Under the pieces are notes generated by a model. The model saw nothing but the letters and a program-made list of their open reading frames with translations. It searched no databases and had not been told where the DNA came from. Position numbers and translations under genes: made by a program. From Archegozetes longisetosus (lineage: Eukaryota > Arthropoda > Arachnida > Sarcoptiformes > Trhypochthoniidae), in NCBI GenBank assembly GCA_018873245.2, contig JAEMBT020000001.1, positions 1,426,001 to 1,490,000 on the forward strand: 64,000 nt of DNA, read 5' to 3'. The number at the start of each line of letters is the position of its first letter. Within the stretch, counting starts at the first letter, position 1. This document shows, piece by piece, positions 48,998 to 60,600 of the stretch.

Positions 48998-51202
48998 ATG
49001 TTCAGACAAAATTGGAGAGCAATTCATGTCAGTCTAATTTAGTTATTTTAGTTTTAGTACTCCGTCTAAAGTGTTTTTTTAACGTTATTTTAGTTTCAAA
49101 ACTGAGTCTAAAAAGTTGTTTGAAAACATTATTTTAGAGCTGAAAGCTATGATTTTCTGCTAATATTTGTAACATTTCGCAATGATTATTCATGAAAAAT
49201 AAGTTTGTCTAGATCTAGAAGTATGGAAACTAATATTAGTTACATGAAGTCTATACTTAAACATAGATAAGCCAATACTATATATGTTATTGGAAGGTTT
49301 CTCAAATGATTCACTCTTCAAATGTATACGTTCTATATTTCTCTGTTTGTTTACTCTTCATTTGCATAGATAGATCCTATTAGAGGCTCGTTTTAACCTA
49401 AAATCTTTCCTATATTTGTTAGTCTCAATACGAACGTTAGAATATTTATATTTATGTCTGCTTTTATTAATAGTTGCAAATCGAGAGCAATATTTCAAAC
49501 TTTTCAAATAAGTTTAAATTGAATTTATGAATGACTAAACAAAAATGCCACTCACCTCCAAAAGAGACAAACAGTTATTGAATGACTAACTAATTAAAAT
49601 TAACAGGACTGGAGAGCTGAAGGTTTGCCAATTAGGAGCACTTCATCAGACGAAGCAGTCAAACTTTATGACGCAGCCCTCACTCAAGTAAGTTATTATT
49701 GATAAACACTTCAACCATTAGCAGACTTTGAAATATTTGCATTTTCATCTAAAGTATGTTGGATGGTATGACGATCCAAACTTAGGCGGTTTGCCTCAAA
49801 CCTTGAGTCGAATGATAAGCGCTGACCCGAATTTCGGTAAATTTATTCATAAACTCTAATGAAGTTTTATTTATTTCGTTTAACATATCAACTAATTAGT
49901 TTTGGGTCGAGCTTTCAATATTGGATTAGAGCTTATTGGAACTGCAAGGACAATAAGACTCGATGATCAACTTAAAGCAGAACTAGAGGAATTGAATAAG
50001 TTGGCTCAACTCCACAAAGATAACATAGAAGACAGAGAATTGAAACATGTGCAAGCAATCACCCGTTTCGCAAACGGTGACTTGAGTGGTGCCGCACAAG
50101 TCTGGGATCAGATCTTAATTGAAAATCCAACAGATTTGCTGGCATTGAAGTTTGCACATGACACCTACTTCTATTTAGGAAAACAGACACAATTGAGAGA
50201 CTCGATCGCTCGAGTGATGCCAGACTGGCAACAAAGCTCATTGCCTTTGAAATGGTATTTTTGAGGCTTTTTAACAAAACCAATCCTTATGCTTTCAAAT
50301 ATTTATTGCTAACAGTTATATGCATGGAATGTATGCTTTCGGCTTAGAAGAAACTAAGTTTTACGCTAAAGCAGAACAACAAGCGAAACTGGTAAAGATT
50401 CAGTTGATTTATTTGTTTCTGACAAAAAACCAAATGTTTATAGGGCTTAGAGCAAAATCCAAACGATGCGTGGGCTACACATGCATTGGCGCACGTTTTG
50501 GAAATGGAAGGACGCGTTCAAGAAGGTATCAAAATGATGAGTACAACAGTTGATGACTGGCAAGTTTGCAATTATCTGGCCTGTCATAACTTCTGGCACT
50601 GGGCTTTGTATCACATCGAACAGGAAGAATACGAGGCAGCCATTGAGTTGTTTGAAACACAAGTCGGTCGAAGAGCTCTTGAGAGCAAAATGATGTTAGA
50701 CATTGTGGATGCGACATCTCTTCTCTATAGACTAGACTTAATAACACCTAACCGTTTAGTGACAAGTGATCATTGGCAAGATGTCTACTCTATTGTCGAG
50801 CCGCATTTGAATGACCACATTCTTGGGTTCAATGACGCTCACTTTCTTATGGCCTGTTTGGGCTCTAAACATAATAAAGAAGCTCAAGAAATCTTGGAAA
50901 CTTTGAAACCCGAAGTCAGTTCTGATGCTTGGGTTAAAGTAACGCTTCCATTACTTGAGGCTATGATTGCATTCAACGAAGAAAATTATAGCAAAACAGT
51001 TGAAAATCTCAATAGTATTCGCTATGATATCGTAAATATTGGGGGAAGTGATGCACAAAGAGATGTGTTCAATCAATTACTCATTGTGGCAGCTATAAAG
51101 TCACCGCAACAATGCCACAAAAAACTATGTCAACGATTATTAATAGAGAGAAAAGCCTTAAAGGACACACCATCTGTTAACAAATTACTATCAGTTCAAT
51201 AA
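48998..51202 (+). CDS. TTC38: Tetratricopeptide repeat protein 38
   Basis: Exons 48998-49027, about 49607-49687, 49755-49836, 49900-50254, 50316-50391 and 50444-51202 join in frame to about 460 residues (human 469). The 30-base first exon, MFRQNWRAIH, is inferred: it is the only upstream ATG exon I found that ends in phase 0 at a GT donor, and its WRAxH before DWRAEGLP matches the family pattern. Conserved blocks include EAVKLYDAALTQYVGWYDD, NPTDLLALKFAHDTYFYLGK, NPNDAWATHALAHVLEMEGR, 'YLACHNFWHWALYHIEQEEY', 'ILGFNDAHFLMACLGSKHN' and GGSDAQRDVFNQLL. The protein is an alpha-helical TPR-like solenoid of unknown molecular function. Its 3' end overlaps that of RPLP0. Confidence 0.92.
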
Positions 51203-51225
51203 TCATTTTTATATTTCAATTCTTT

Positions 51226-51251
51226 TTTATTGCAAAAAATATTACAATAAA
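51226..51251. terminator. Crossing poly(A) signals of TTC38 and RPLP0
   Basis: AATAAA on the plus strand at 51246-51251 (TTC38, 44 bp after its stop) and on the minus strand at 51231-51226 (RPLP0, 57 bp after its stop). Each signal sits inside the other gene's 3' UTR, so the mature tails should be complementary over tens of bases. Confidence 0.65.
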
Positions 51252-51287
51252 ACTTATCGAACAATTTCTAAAGAAGTCTTACATGAT

Positions 51288-52371
51288 TTAATCAAAAAGA
51301 CCAAATCCCATGTCATCGTCTTCTTCTTCTGATTCTTCTTTCTTAGCTTCTTTTTCTGGAGATGCTTCTTTCGCGGAGGCAGCAGGCGCTGCAGCAGTCA
51401 CAGCCACTGCCGCAAACTTAGACGGATCCTTCAAATATTCTTTAGCTCTATCCGCCTCTTTGAAGTCGATATCAGTCTCAACCGCAACAGCGATCAAGTT
51501 CTTCAATCCGTTCACGATTGAATGTGGAACAGAAGCCAATGTCGGATATCCAATGGCCAGTGATATCGAGGCCACATTTCTGACACCTTCGATGAACTTA
51601 GCGCGCAAGTCGTCAGGTGTGATGTCCAATATTTCGGGATCGAAAACAGTACCCGAATCATAGACTTGACGAATAACAAGACCATAAGTGAAGGGAGAGA
51701 TGTTCAACATGTTCAATAGGGTGGCCTCAGAGGCACCGACTCTGTCTTCCTTTTTGATCAAATGGATCTCATTCTAATTTTTTGAAAAATGAATCAGTTA
51801 TTCATTGCATAAAATTTCAAAATCATTGTCAAACCGACCAATATTTCAATAGTTCCCTTCGAAATCTTGGTTGGGATCGAAAGCGCTTGAAAGAAAGATG
51901 TCTTTTCTGGGCCTAAACCAGTGTTTTGTGGTGGGATCTTTACATCACACGGCGCCAATGCCCCTGCTCTAGCTGGAGCCTTCACTTTGTTCTCGAGGAT
52001 CTTATCTCTCACGTCAACCAAGTCCTGGTTTGTGAACACGAATCCGATGTTGGCCTTAATGTGAGGCAAAAGTCTGATCAAAAACAAAGTTTCAATAAGT
52101 TAGTTGAGTTAAATATCTAAGACTAAATAATCGAGACTTACTTTTCGAGTGCCGGATTATTTTCGAGATGACTTTTGATAGCCTTTCGAATCATAGTATT
52201 CTTTCCCATGAGAAGAATGGCATCGTTTCTCATCGATTGTCTGATCTGTTGCATCTGCTTAGATCCGACGTTATCGACACCCACTATAAAACATTTCGGA
52301 TATTCGTCCAAAAGTTGCGTCAACTTAAGGAAGTAGTTCGACTTCCAAGTGGCTTTGTCCTCCCTGACCAT
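51288..52371 (-). CDS. RPLP0: 60S acidic ribosomal protein P0 (uL10)
   Basis: Scaffold of the ribosomal P-stalk that recruits translation factors. Exons 52371-52142, 52073-51839 and 51773-51288 keep frame and give 316 residues, the normal size. [14 protein letters not shown] opens the protein; '[20 protein letters not shown]' and [12 protein letters not shown] are in the rRNA-binding domain, and the conserved end [14 protein letters not shown] binds factors and is the classic autoantigen-type P tail. An Ala-rich hinge precedes it. Intron 2 uses the slightly unusual donor GTCGGT. A 5' UTR intron is likely: acceptor just before the ATG at about 52378, donor at 52611, and a short leader exon with a TOP-like start. 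Confidence 0.97.
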
Positions 52372-53000
52372 CTTTACTGATAAGTGAGACAAGGATTTCT
52401 TCGTTTAAGGACCAATTAACTGCAATTTCTATATATTTGTCGATTTACTTCTGCAAATTATTAAACAATTAATTCAAATATTCATCTAAATAATCTCATT
52501 AAACTTTAATTTATTGATTAACGCCTAATTAATATAAGCGTCAAACTGGTAAATTATTAAATGTTTTATTTTAAATTAGTTTAAGTTAATTAAATAATGG
52601 ACAACACTTACTTAAAGCGATCCGACACTTAATGTGGTTTCGCAGGAAAAGGATGTGTATAACTTAGAGCTGTGTGACATTGTGCGCCAAACATTAATTA
52701 CGTGTGACTTTCTTTTCAATCAATTGAGAAATGCTTTCGTTTGATTTGGTTGACAAAACACCAATCAATGAGAAAACATGATTTTATTTAAACTAAATGT
52801 TTTTATAATTAAGCTATGATACAATAATTAAATATAACGATAATAATTATCGAATCTGAAATCACTTTTTAATGTTTGTTCACTTAATTTTCAAAATTTA
52901 GTTTAATCCAAAGCTCTAGAAATAGTTTTTGATATTTTAACATTGAGTTTGGATGTGATAGTAATTGGATTATGAATAAATGATCGAAAGAGTGGTCAAA
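52372..53000. promoter_or_regulatory. RPLP0 leader, 5' UTR intron and divergent promoter with TRMT11
   Basis: On the minus strand, a leader of about 40 bp (52652-52612) starts with the pyrimidine run CCTTTTCC, as in TOP mRNAs, and ends at the donor TTTAA/GTAAGTG. The acceptor tatcag lies six bases before the RPLP0 ATG. The right half should carry the TRMT11 promoter. Its start codon is 53001 on the plus strand. Confidence 0.6.
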
Positions 53001-54429
53001 ATGAGTAATAAATATATGATATTGTACGCCAACGAGCATATTGCTTTCAGACTACCGGTATTTACTTATATGTTGCAGCCATAGCTCTATTTCAATACTT
53101 TTTCAAACCTTTGTTAAAGGAATTCCAAAGTTTGGCATCACTTCTGAATCTAAATTATTCGTATTTAGAGGAGCCCTCCGAAAAGGTCTGACCAACATAT
53201 CATTACTTATGATCTACATATCATTCATATCTTATTCTATTTCAAAGCCTTTTTTGTTGATTGAAACCGATTCCGAGACCAACCTAATCAAATTGATGTC
53301 GAGAACAGTATTGGCACGAAGTTTATATGAATTGTGGACCAATGCGGACGACTATAACAAGTTTTATGAACTGTTAAGAGGCTGCCAAATGACTCAATCC
53401 AGTGATTATAGAGATAGTTCTTTTCGAATACAAGTCGAAACTTTTAATCGAAAGATATCAACACAAATGAAAGTCGAAAAAATTGAAAAATTATCGTTTT
53501 TACCATTTGAAGGAAAAATTGACTTAAAAAACCCACAAAACAGTTTCCATTTATTTGAGTATTACGGCTATAATCCAAACGAAGTACCTTCAGAACCAAT
53601 TCAGATACTATTCAGTCGTTGGATTGTTGACAGCAATAGAAAAAGAGTATCCCATTTATCATTAAAACAAAGAAAATTTATAGCAAACACTTCAATGGAC
53701 CCGACGCTTGCATTATTGATGGCAAATATCGCCCAAATCAAAGACTGTGATTTAGTTCTCGACCCATTCGTTGGTTCTGGAAGTCTATTAGTGGCAGCAG
53801 CCTATTGTGGGGCTTACGTGTTGGGTACTGACATCGATTACTTACTTATTCATGGATTAACTAAGTCGTCAAGAGCTGGTGTCAAAAAAAGAGATGTCGA
53901 CGAAAGTATTTTATCAAATTTGAAACAATATAATTTAGAGTCAAAATATCTCGATGTTGTCATTTGTGACGCTTCACAACCCATCTGGAGGTCCAAACCT
54001 TTATTAAAATTTGATGCTATTATAACAGATCCTCCGTATGGCATAAGAGAATCACGAGAAAGAGTAGGATCAGAAAGAAAGTATGAAATTCCCGAAGATT
54101 TAATACCAGGGCACATACCCTCTAAAGTGGAATACAATTTACAGGATATTTTCAAAGATCTGCTAAATTTCAGTGCTTTGCATCTAAAACTTGGCGGACG
54201 TCTTGTCTTTTGGTTACCTTTTGATAAATTAAATTCTAATTTTGATATAACAAAACAATCACATCCTTGTTTAAAAATTATATCTAAGAGTGAACAGCAA
54301 TTATCTCAATATACTTCTCGTGTATTGATAGCAATGGAAAAGTTCCAAGAAGTTAATGAATTTGGTCAAAACTGTGTATCATTACAACAAACAAACTGTG
54401 AATCTAAAAATCCAAATACAATAAAGTGA
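53001..54429 (+). CDS. TRMT11: tRNA (guanine(10)-N2)-methyltransferase, Trm11 family
   Basis: AdoMet-dependent enzyme that, with TRMT112, makes m2G10 in tRNA. Exons 53001-53057, 53120-53185 and 53248-54429, separated by two introns of 62 bp, give 434 residues. The long open frame that begins at 53041 wrongly reads through both introns; splicing restores ANEHIAFRLP-EFQSLASLLN-YSYLEEPSEK-PFLLIETDSE, the THUMP-side N-terminus. The methyltransferase domain shows LVLDPFVGSGSLLVAAAYCG (AdoMet site), YVLGTDIDY and the catalytic DAIITDPPYGIRESR. HLKLGGRLVFWLPF is the usual late strand. The stop codon is 46 bp from that of EMC2 on the other strand; AATAAA at 54446-54451 probably ends this transcript. 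Confidence 0.95.
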
Positions 54430-54475
54430 AAACAATTATTAAACTAATAAATGTATAATCTTAGGTCTTTCAACA

Positions 54476-55646
54476 TTAATTCGTTGAATTAATTTGCAAA
54501 TTAGCTAACATTCCTTCTATAGCATTGATCTTTTGGTCGTCATCAGAGCTTTCTTTGTAAAGTTTAGTGATTTGTGTTGAGGCCCAAGTGGCCAAACGTT
54601 GGTTTTCTTTCTTCTTTTGAGAGCTACATTTTGGAAGGCTCGCCACACTATTGGCCGATAGTAACAGTCCATAGAGTGCTCGCAAGTTATTCTGATTCAA
54701 CCGTAACGCCTGAGCGTAATAAGAGCGTGACAGCTCTAAACTCTCGGGAGTGTTGATTGTATACTGGATCTCTGCGTACCTTTCGTGGTACAAATGGTTG
54801 TGAGGGTTGGCCAAAATAAGTTCTTCTACACAAAAGGCTGCTTTACTGTATTCTTGCTCTTGAATGTAGAGTTCGCTCAGCTCCAGCCATGCCTCCTGAT
54901 CGTTCATAAACTTCTTGAGATATTCAGTTAGTTCTCTGATAGCTTCAGGTATTCTTCGCTCTGCTATAAGTATTGCTATTTTTCTTTTATATAGCAATGA
55001 ATTCGATTCGTCTTTTTTGATCATTTCGTCGTAGACTTGATTTGCGTCTGCGAATCTTTCCCGTTGTTCTAATTTTGCCATAACTTTAAGTCTTCGAACT
55101 CTAATACTATTTGGAAACTTTTGATCCAATTGTGCTAAACAGTCTTTGATGATTTCATTGTCGTGTAAATCCATGGCTGCGATACAGACTTGTTCTAAGA
55201 CTTGCCATTCTTTATGGATTGAAATAAGAACAAAAACAGTGATTATTGGATGAAAATGAAAACAATACAACTAATGATGTAATAAATGAAATATTAGTAA
55301 TACTTTCATCGCCCAAATACTTGGTTGAATCCATGTTAGCCCAAATATCTCTTACAGATTCAGAACATCTCGTATTCTCTTCTCTCCATTTCTGCAGTAA
55401 TTCTTTCGCTTCTGTCAATTAAAATATTAATATTTAATTCTTATTGGTCTAAACATCGGTTTAATATCTATTAATTGTATTAATTCAATAAACATCAATA
55501 ATTAAATTGATTTGGAAATTGCAATGAGTTTAAAAATGAGCAAATCTCAAAATGAAGTTAATCTAAATTAGATTTGAAAATAAGACTGAATCAATACCAT
55601 TTCTAGTCAATTTTGAGATCCAATCACTTCCCTCTAGAGTAGACAT
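54476..55646 (-). CDS. EMC2: ER membrane protein complex subunit 2
   Basis: Cytosolic TPR subunit of the EMC, the insertase for tail-anchored and multipass proteins at the ER. Exons 55646-55598, 55411-55304 and 55209-54476 keep frame to 296 residues, matching the human protein (297). The start is MSTLEGSDWISKLTRNEAKE, then LLQKWREENTRCSESVRDIW. TPR repeats follow, with 'EAIRELTEYLKKFMNDQEAW' and ELYIQEQEYSKAAFCVEEL, and a very conserved NPHNHLYHERYAEIQYT. Shadow frames in the first intron were discarded. Converges on TRMT11 and is divergent from the Kunitz gene. Confidence 0.96.
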
Positions 55647-56334
55647 TTGTAAAAATTAATTTTTGAGTAGATTTATACTAATAATTTAATATAATTAAAT
55701 TTAAAGTCAACGAATGATTTGTACACACACTTCCTTTTAACCGAGTATTTACTAAATATAAGGGGCTTTTATATAATTGCATACACTATAAAAATCTGTT
55801 CAATTGACTCCTATTCAGATCCTTAAGAATTGAAACTTCCAGATATTGAGCTCTGCTTTCTTTTAAATATAAATTTTGAATTAATTGAACAGTTGAAACA
55901 TGATTTCAGAAAGCAAATTTCTCGAAAGATTTTCTCAATAATCATTTGATGGGAAGATTATACAAAATATGCAACATTCAAACCAATACAAACTTTGCTT
56001 AGAATTCTCGTGCTTCAAATTCAGGACTGAAGGTACAACCAAATCAATTTTCATTTCTCAATTCAAATATATTGGAAATTAAGTTTTTATGACTAATTCT
56101 ACTGATCGATTTCAATAATTTGGAATCAGGTAATTTGAAAAAACAAGCTTATGATTAATATTTCGGTTTTAGATTCATTAGATTCCGAGACTCGGATTCC
56201 TGTGCCTGAAATCAATATTAAAATAAAGTTTATTATCCAAGACTGTTACTTGATATCAGACCCTTATGTTCTCTTCAACCAACCATTCAATAACTTTGTT
56301 GAGTCTATCAATTCAAACATCTCAGTGATCATAA
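55647..56334. other. Spacer between EMC2 and the Kunitz gene
   Basis: About 690 bp between divergent starts, presumably two promoters. The open frame 56151-56390 overlaps the signal-peptide exon of the Kunitz gene in another frame and is rejected. Nothing else was recognised. Confidence 0.5.
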
Positions 56335-57170
56335 ATGATCAAAATTTGGATATTTTTGGTAACTGCTTCAAGTTTTCTCTTTGGATTTGATTTTAAAAAC
56401 GTAAGAAACGGTTTGAACTTCGAAAATTTATCATGGATATACGACCGATAAAACTTGTAGATTGAATCTTAATTAATAGACAGAACCCCGCTGCCAAATT
56501 CCAAAGCCATACGCCTTTTGCGGTGCGAAGACATTGGTTGGCATTCAATGGTTCTATGATCCAAAGCGTGGCAAGTGCCTGCCTTATAAATACTGCATCA
56601 GTTCCTTGGAAGAGGAAATTCCAGAAAATTCAAATCAGAATCGATTTGAAACTGAAGTCCAATGCGAAATAACTTGTTCTAAGTATTTGTTGAACTTTTT
56701 TCAATTAACCTATTTATTTGGTTCTGATATTTTTTTTATTTGACTGAAGCAAACCACCTGTAAAACCATGGAATGGATTATCAGAACATAAAAGAAAACT
56801 TTATAGAAAATGGCTTAAAACCATTTCCAATCATAATCAAGACAGAAATAAGTACGCAGTCAGACAATTTAATGAATCTGAGTCAATCGATTCCAGCAGA
56901 TGTGATAAACCAAAGTCTTATAGTTTTTGTGGTTCTCGTACTTCTCCTCAAATTCATTGGTATTATAATCAAAAGCGAAATCGTTGCCTTCCCTATACGT
57001 TTTGCGAAACAATTGACGTTCAAATTGGAACCAATCCAGAAAATAATTTCATTGCCGAACAAGAATGCAATAAGATTTGCGTTCATTCAAAAGGTTCAAC
57101 GAAAAGATATTCTCGAAAGTTAGAACTACTAAAAGATCACTTACATATTAACATTGGCAGAATCTACTAA
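56335..57170 (+). CDS. Secreted protein with two divergent Kunitz-type domains
   Basis: Three exons, 56335-56400, 56480-56682 and 56750-57170, give 229 residues; the frame changes between exons, so no single ORF shows it. Exon 1 encodes a signal peptide, MIKIWIFLVTASSFLFG. Domain 1 has Cys27, 36, 55, 61, 84, 88 with QWFYDPKRGKCLPYKYC and NRFETEVQC; domain 2 has Cys141, 150, 169, 175, 196, 200 with HWYYNQKRNRCLPYTFC. Both follow C-x8-C-x18-C-x5-C-x20/22-C-x3-C, not the BPTI pattern C-x8-C-x15-C-x7-C-x12-C-x3-C. The residue after Cys2 is Gly in both, so classic trypsin inhibition through a basic P1 is unlikely. A basic linker of about 50 residues joins the domains. Likely an extracellular protease inhibitor or ligand; the target is unknown. 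Confidence 0.88.
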
Positions 57171-57634
57171 ATCATGCGATTTGTAATCAGTAAAACTTGG
57201 GAAAATTTTTAGACTATAAAACTTTGAAATTATACTATATCTAAACAAGAAATATTCAAATATAAAGAATAAAAAGTTAATTTAAAGAGAAATAGTATTT
57301 AAAAAGTTAATTTAAAGAAAGTTAAAGAGAAGAGAGAATCGAAACGTAATTTATTGCTCAAAGAATTGAGGTAATGATTGTGTATAACACAGTTGCAATA
57401 CCGGTCGAATAGAGATTACATCAACAATATTCATGTAATCGCATTACTATATCATTAATAATACATTCACTTTAATCAATATTTCCAACATTTAATCTTA
57501 CAATAAATTCAATTATTTATTCTAAGTATATACTATGAGAACAAATTAGTTTTGACTAATTGTTAATTTAATTGAAGAACTGAACAAAAAGTAGAAAATA
57601 TAAAGTCTGTATTGATATTGATTAGCATTTAATA
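57171..57634. other. Spacer between the Kunitz gene and ATP13A1
   Basis: 464 bp, AT-rich, with a partly duplicated 'aaaaagttaatttaaaga' word at 57268-57320. Holds the Kunitz 3' UTR and the ATP13A1 promoter. Confidence 0.5.
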
Positions 57635-60600
57635 ATGATTGAAAGCGAATCAGTCCTAGAAAGTGGTAACAAATTGGTGTCAAATGCCGACAAATTGGTC
57701 TCAAGTGTTGACTGCTACAACAGTCGTCCTCTTCTTCTTCACGGATACATCGCTCCCTTCGTTTCCATTTACATCATATTGATCTACAGCTGGTTTAATA
57801 ACTACTCAACAAGTAATACACCAGAGATTTGGTTCATATCAGTGGCCGTTGTTGTCGTTTTGCAGATATTGTCGTATTTGTTCAGTCATTGGAGTGTCCA
57901 CTGTCACTGTTTTCTCGCTTTTACTAAAGTATTAACTATTGATTTAATTATCTATTCATTAGTTATCAATTAATTAACCATTAATTTATTTTTATCTATT
58001 AATATGAATATCTACTTAACTAGTAATCATCAAGTTTATTCAATAATAAATCATTTTTGCCTTTGATTAACTCACAAACTATTTAGGGAATCTGGAATGA
58101 TATTGAGTTTAAATAATTTATTTTTATATCGAAAGGCATCGAGTGCAATACGAGCCTCATATGCGAAAGTAGTCCCGACGCCAAACAACGGATCGCCAGA
58201 ATTGGTTCGTTTACGTCGCACCAAAAGTGATGACTCGGCCGATGACGCGATTTGGTTCACATTTCAAAAAACCAAATACATCTATGATTACAACTCAAAT
58301 AAGTTTGTTGTATTATCATTTCCAATAAATTTGTCGATTCAAGATTATCAGGAATGGAAAGGATATCAAGACGATAATGAATTGGCAATAGTCGAGAGAC
58401 GTTATGGGAAGAACAATCTTGAGATGGAAGTGCCAGAATTTATGGAACTGTTCCGCGAGAGAGCGACCGCACCGTTCTTTGTATTTCAGTTGTTTTGTGT
58501 TGCCCTTTGGTGTCTGGACGAGTTCTGGTATTACAGTGTGTTCACACTTGTCATGTTAGTCGCTTTCGAGTGTGTTTTGGTCCAGCAGCAACTCAGGAAT
58601 TTGTCCGAAATCAGAAAAATGGGAAACAAACCCTATTCTCTACAAGTCTATAGAAACCGCAAATGGAGATCAATATTGAGCAGTGAATTAGTTCCTGGAG
58701 ATATAGTCTCAATAGTGCGCTCACAAGACGACAACTTAGTTCCGTGTGATTTGTTACTGCTAAGAGGTTCGTGTATTGTCGACGAATCAATGCTTACCGG
58801 AGAATCTGTGCCACAAATGAAAGAACCGATTGAAACGATTACAGAACGAAGAAATTTTGATATAGATGTTGATGGTAAACTGCATATGCTTTATGGTGGA
58901 ACTAAAGTTCTTCAACACACGCCACCATCAAAGACAACTACTGGCTTAAGAGGTTCGCATTCGTTTTTGACTTTGAGTTCTCGTTGGGCTGCTTTAGACC
59001 ATTATAACAGTTTTATGTTCAAGTCGTTTTGAATCTTTATAAAAGTCTTTGTTCCAAATTTATTGATTATTTTATGAAATCATATGACTAATGATCAAAC
59101 ATTTTTTTGACAGCTGGTGATAATGGATGTGTTGCATACGTATTGCGTACAAGTTTCAATACATCTCAAGGAAATCTTTTACGAACAATTCTCTATGGAG
59201 TCAAAAGAGTGACTGCCAACAATTTAGAAACATTTGCATTTATTTTGTTTCTATTAATCTTTGCAATCGCTGCTGCCAGTTATGTCTGGATCAAAGGCAC
59301 TGAAGATCCCAAACGCAATAGATATAAGCTATTTTTAGAATGTACTCTCATATTGACTTCAGTAGTCCCGCCGGAATTACCGATTGAGTTATCATTAGCT
59401 GTTAACACATCATTGCTATCACTATCAAAATTATGTACGTATTCTCTCTAGATGATTTGCAAGTTGATTCTTTAATCGAATAACACTTTTGGTAATCTAT
59501 TTAGTTATTTACTGCACTGAACCGTTCCGCATACCATTCGGTGGAAAAGTAGAGATTTGTTGTTTTGACAAAACTGGGACACTAACCAGCAATAACTTGG
59601 TTGTTGAAGGAGTTGCTGGTCTGAAAGATAGAGACAAAGTTTGCTCGATAAGTGATACGCCGTTAGAAACTACACAGATACTTGCAACATGTCACGCATT
59701 AGTGCAATTGGATGATGGGTTGGTCGGAGACCCTTTAGAAAAAGCAACTCTATCTGCCATTGATTGGACCCTTACGAAGGGCGATGCGGTCATTCCTAAA
59801 AAAGGAAAATCTCCTGGTCTTAAAATATTTTATAGATTTCACTTCTCAAGTGCTCTCAAAAGAATGTCTGTGATCGCTGGCTATACTCCTGCTGGAACTT
59901 CTGATACTCATTACTTCGCTTCAGTCAAAGGAGCGCCCGAGATATTGAAGTCAATGGTCAGTAGATCTTGATTAAATTTGACTACTTTATTAGCGAACTC
60001 TGCGCTATACCTCTTGTGATTTAATGTTCATATTGGGTTTGTTTTAATTTTTACAATCTTCGATTCAATGTTCGATAAGTGTTTAACGACAGTTACACAA
60101 ATTTATTTATTTTCAACAACATAAGAAGCTTGATAATAACAAACCGGAATACAGATCTAATATGATCTCATTTTACTAGATTTGAATAGGCATTAATTAT
60201 TAAAAACTTTTCACTTTTCTATTTAAGTTTGCTACTGTACCACCAAATTATGATGAAGTATATGTTGAAATGTCAAGAAAAGGTGCACGAGTTCTGGCAT
60301 TGGGGCGAAGAACGCTCGGCACATTATCTCATCAACAGGTTAAGAACTAGTTTTTTCATTAAGCTTTTAATTCAAGTAAAGGATAAAATGTTAACTTTAA
60401 GCATAAATTTCAAAATAAAGGTAAGAGATCTGACCAGAGATGATATTGAGAAGAATTTGGAGTTTGCTGGCTTTGTTGTGATATCGTGTCCACTCAAACC
60501 TGACTCAAAAGTAGTAATGAAAGAAATCATCAATTCGTTGCATCATGTATGTCAAAGTTGCTGGAGTTGTTTTCTGTTTCAATGCTAAACAATAGTATCT

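Noticed and set aside
53041..53247. Apparent TRMT11 N-terminus read directly from the long open frame
   Set aside because: This frame reads through two 62-bp introns; spliced exons at 53001-53057 and 53120-53185 give the conserved N-terminus.
56773..57123. Plus-strand open frame with a hydrophobic stretch
   Set aside because: Out of frame with the Kunitz domain 2 cysteines, which are unmistakable in the other frame over the same DNA.
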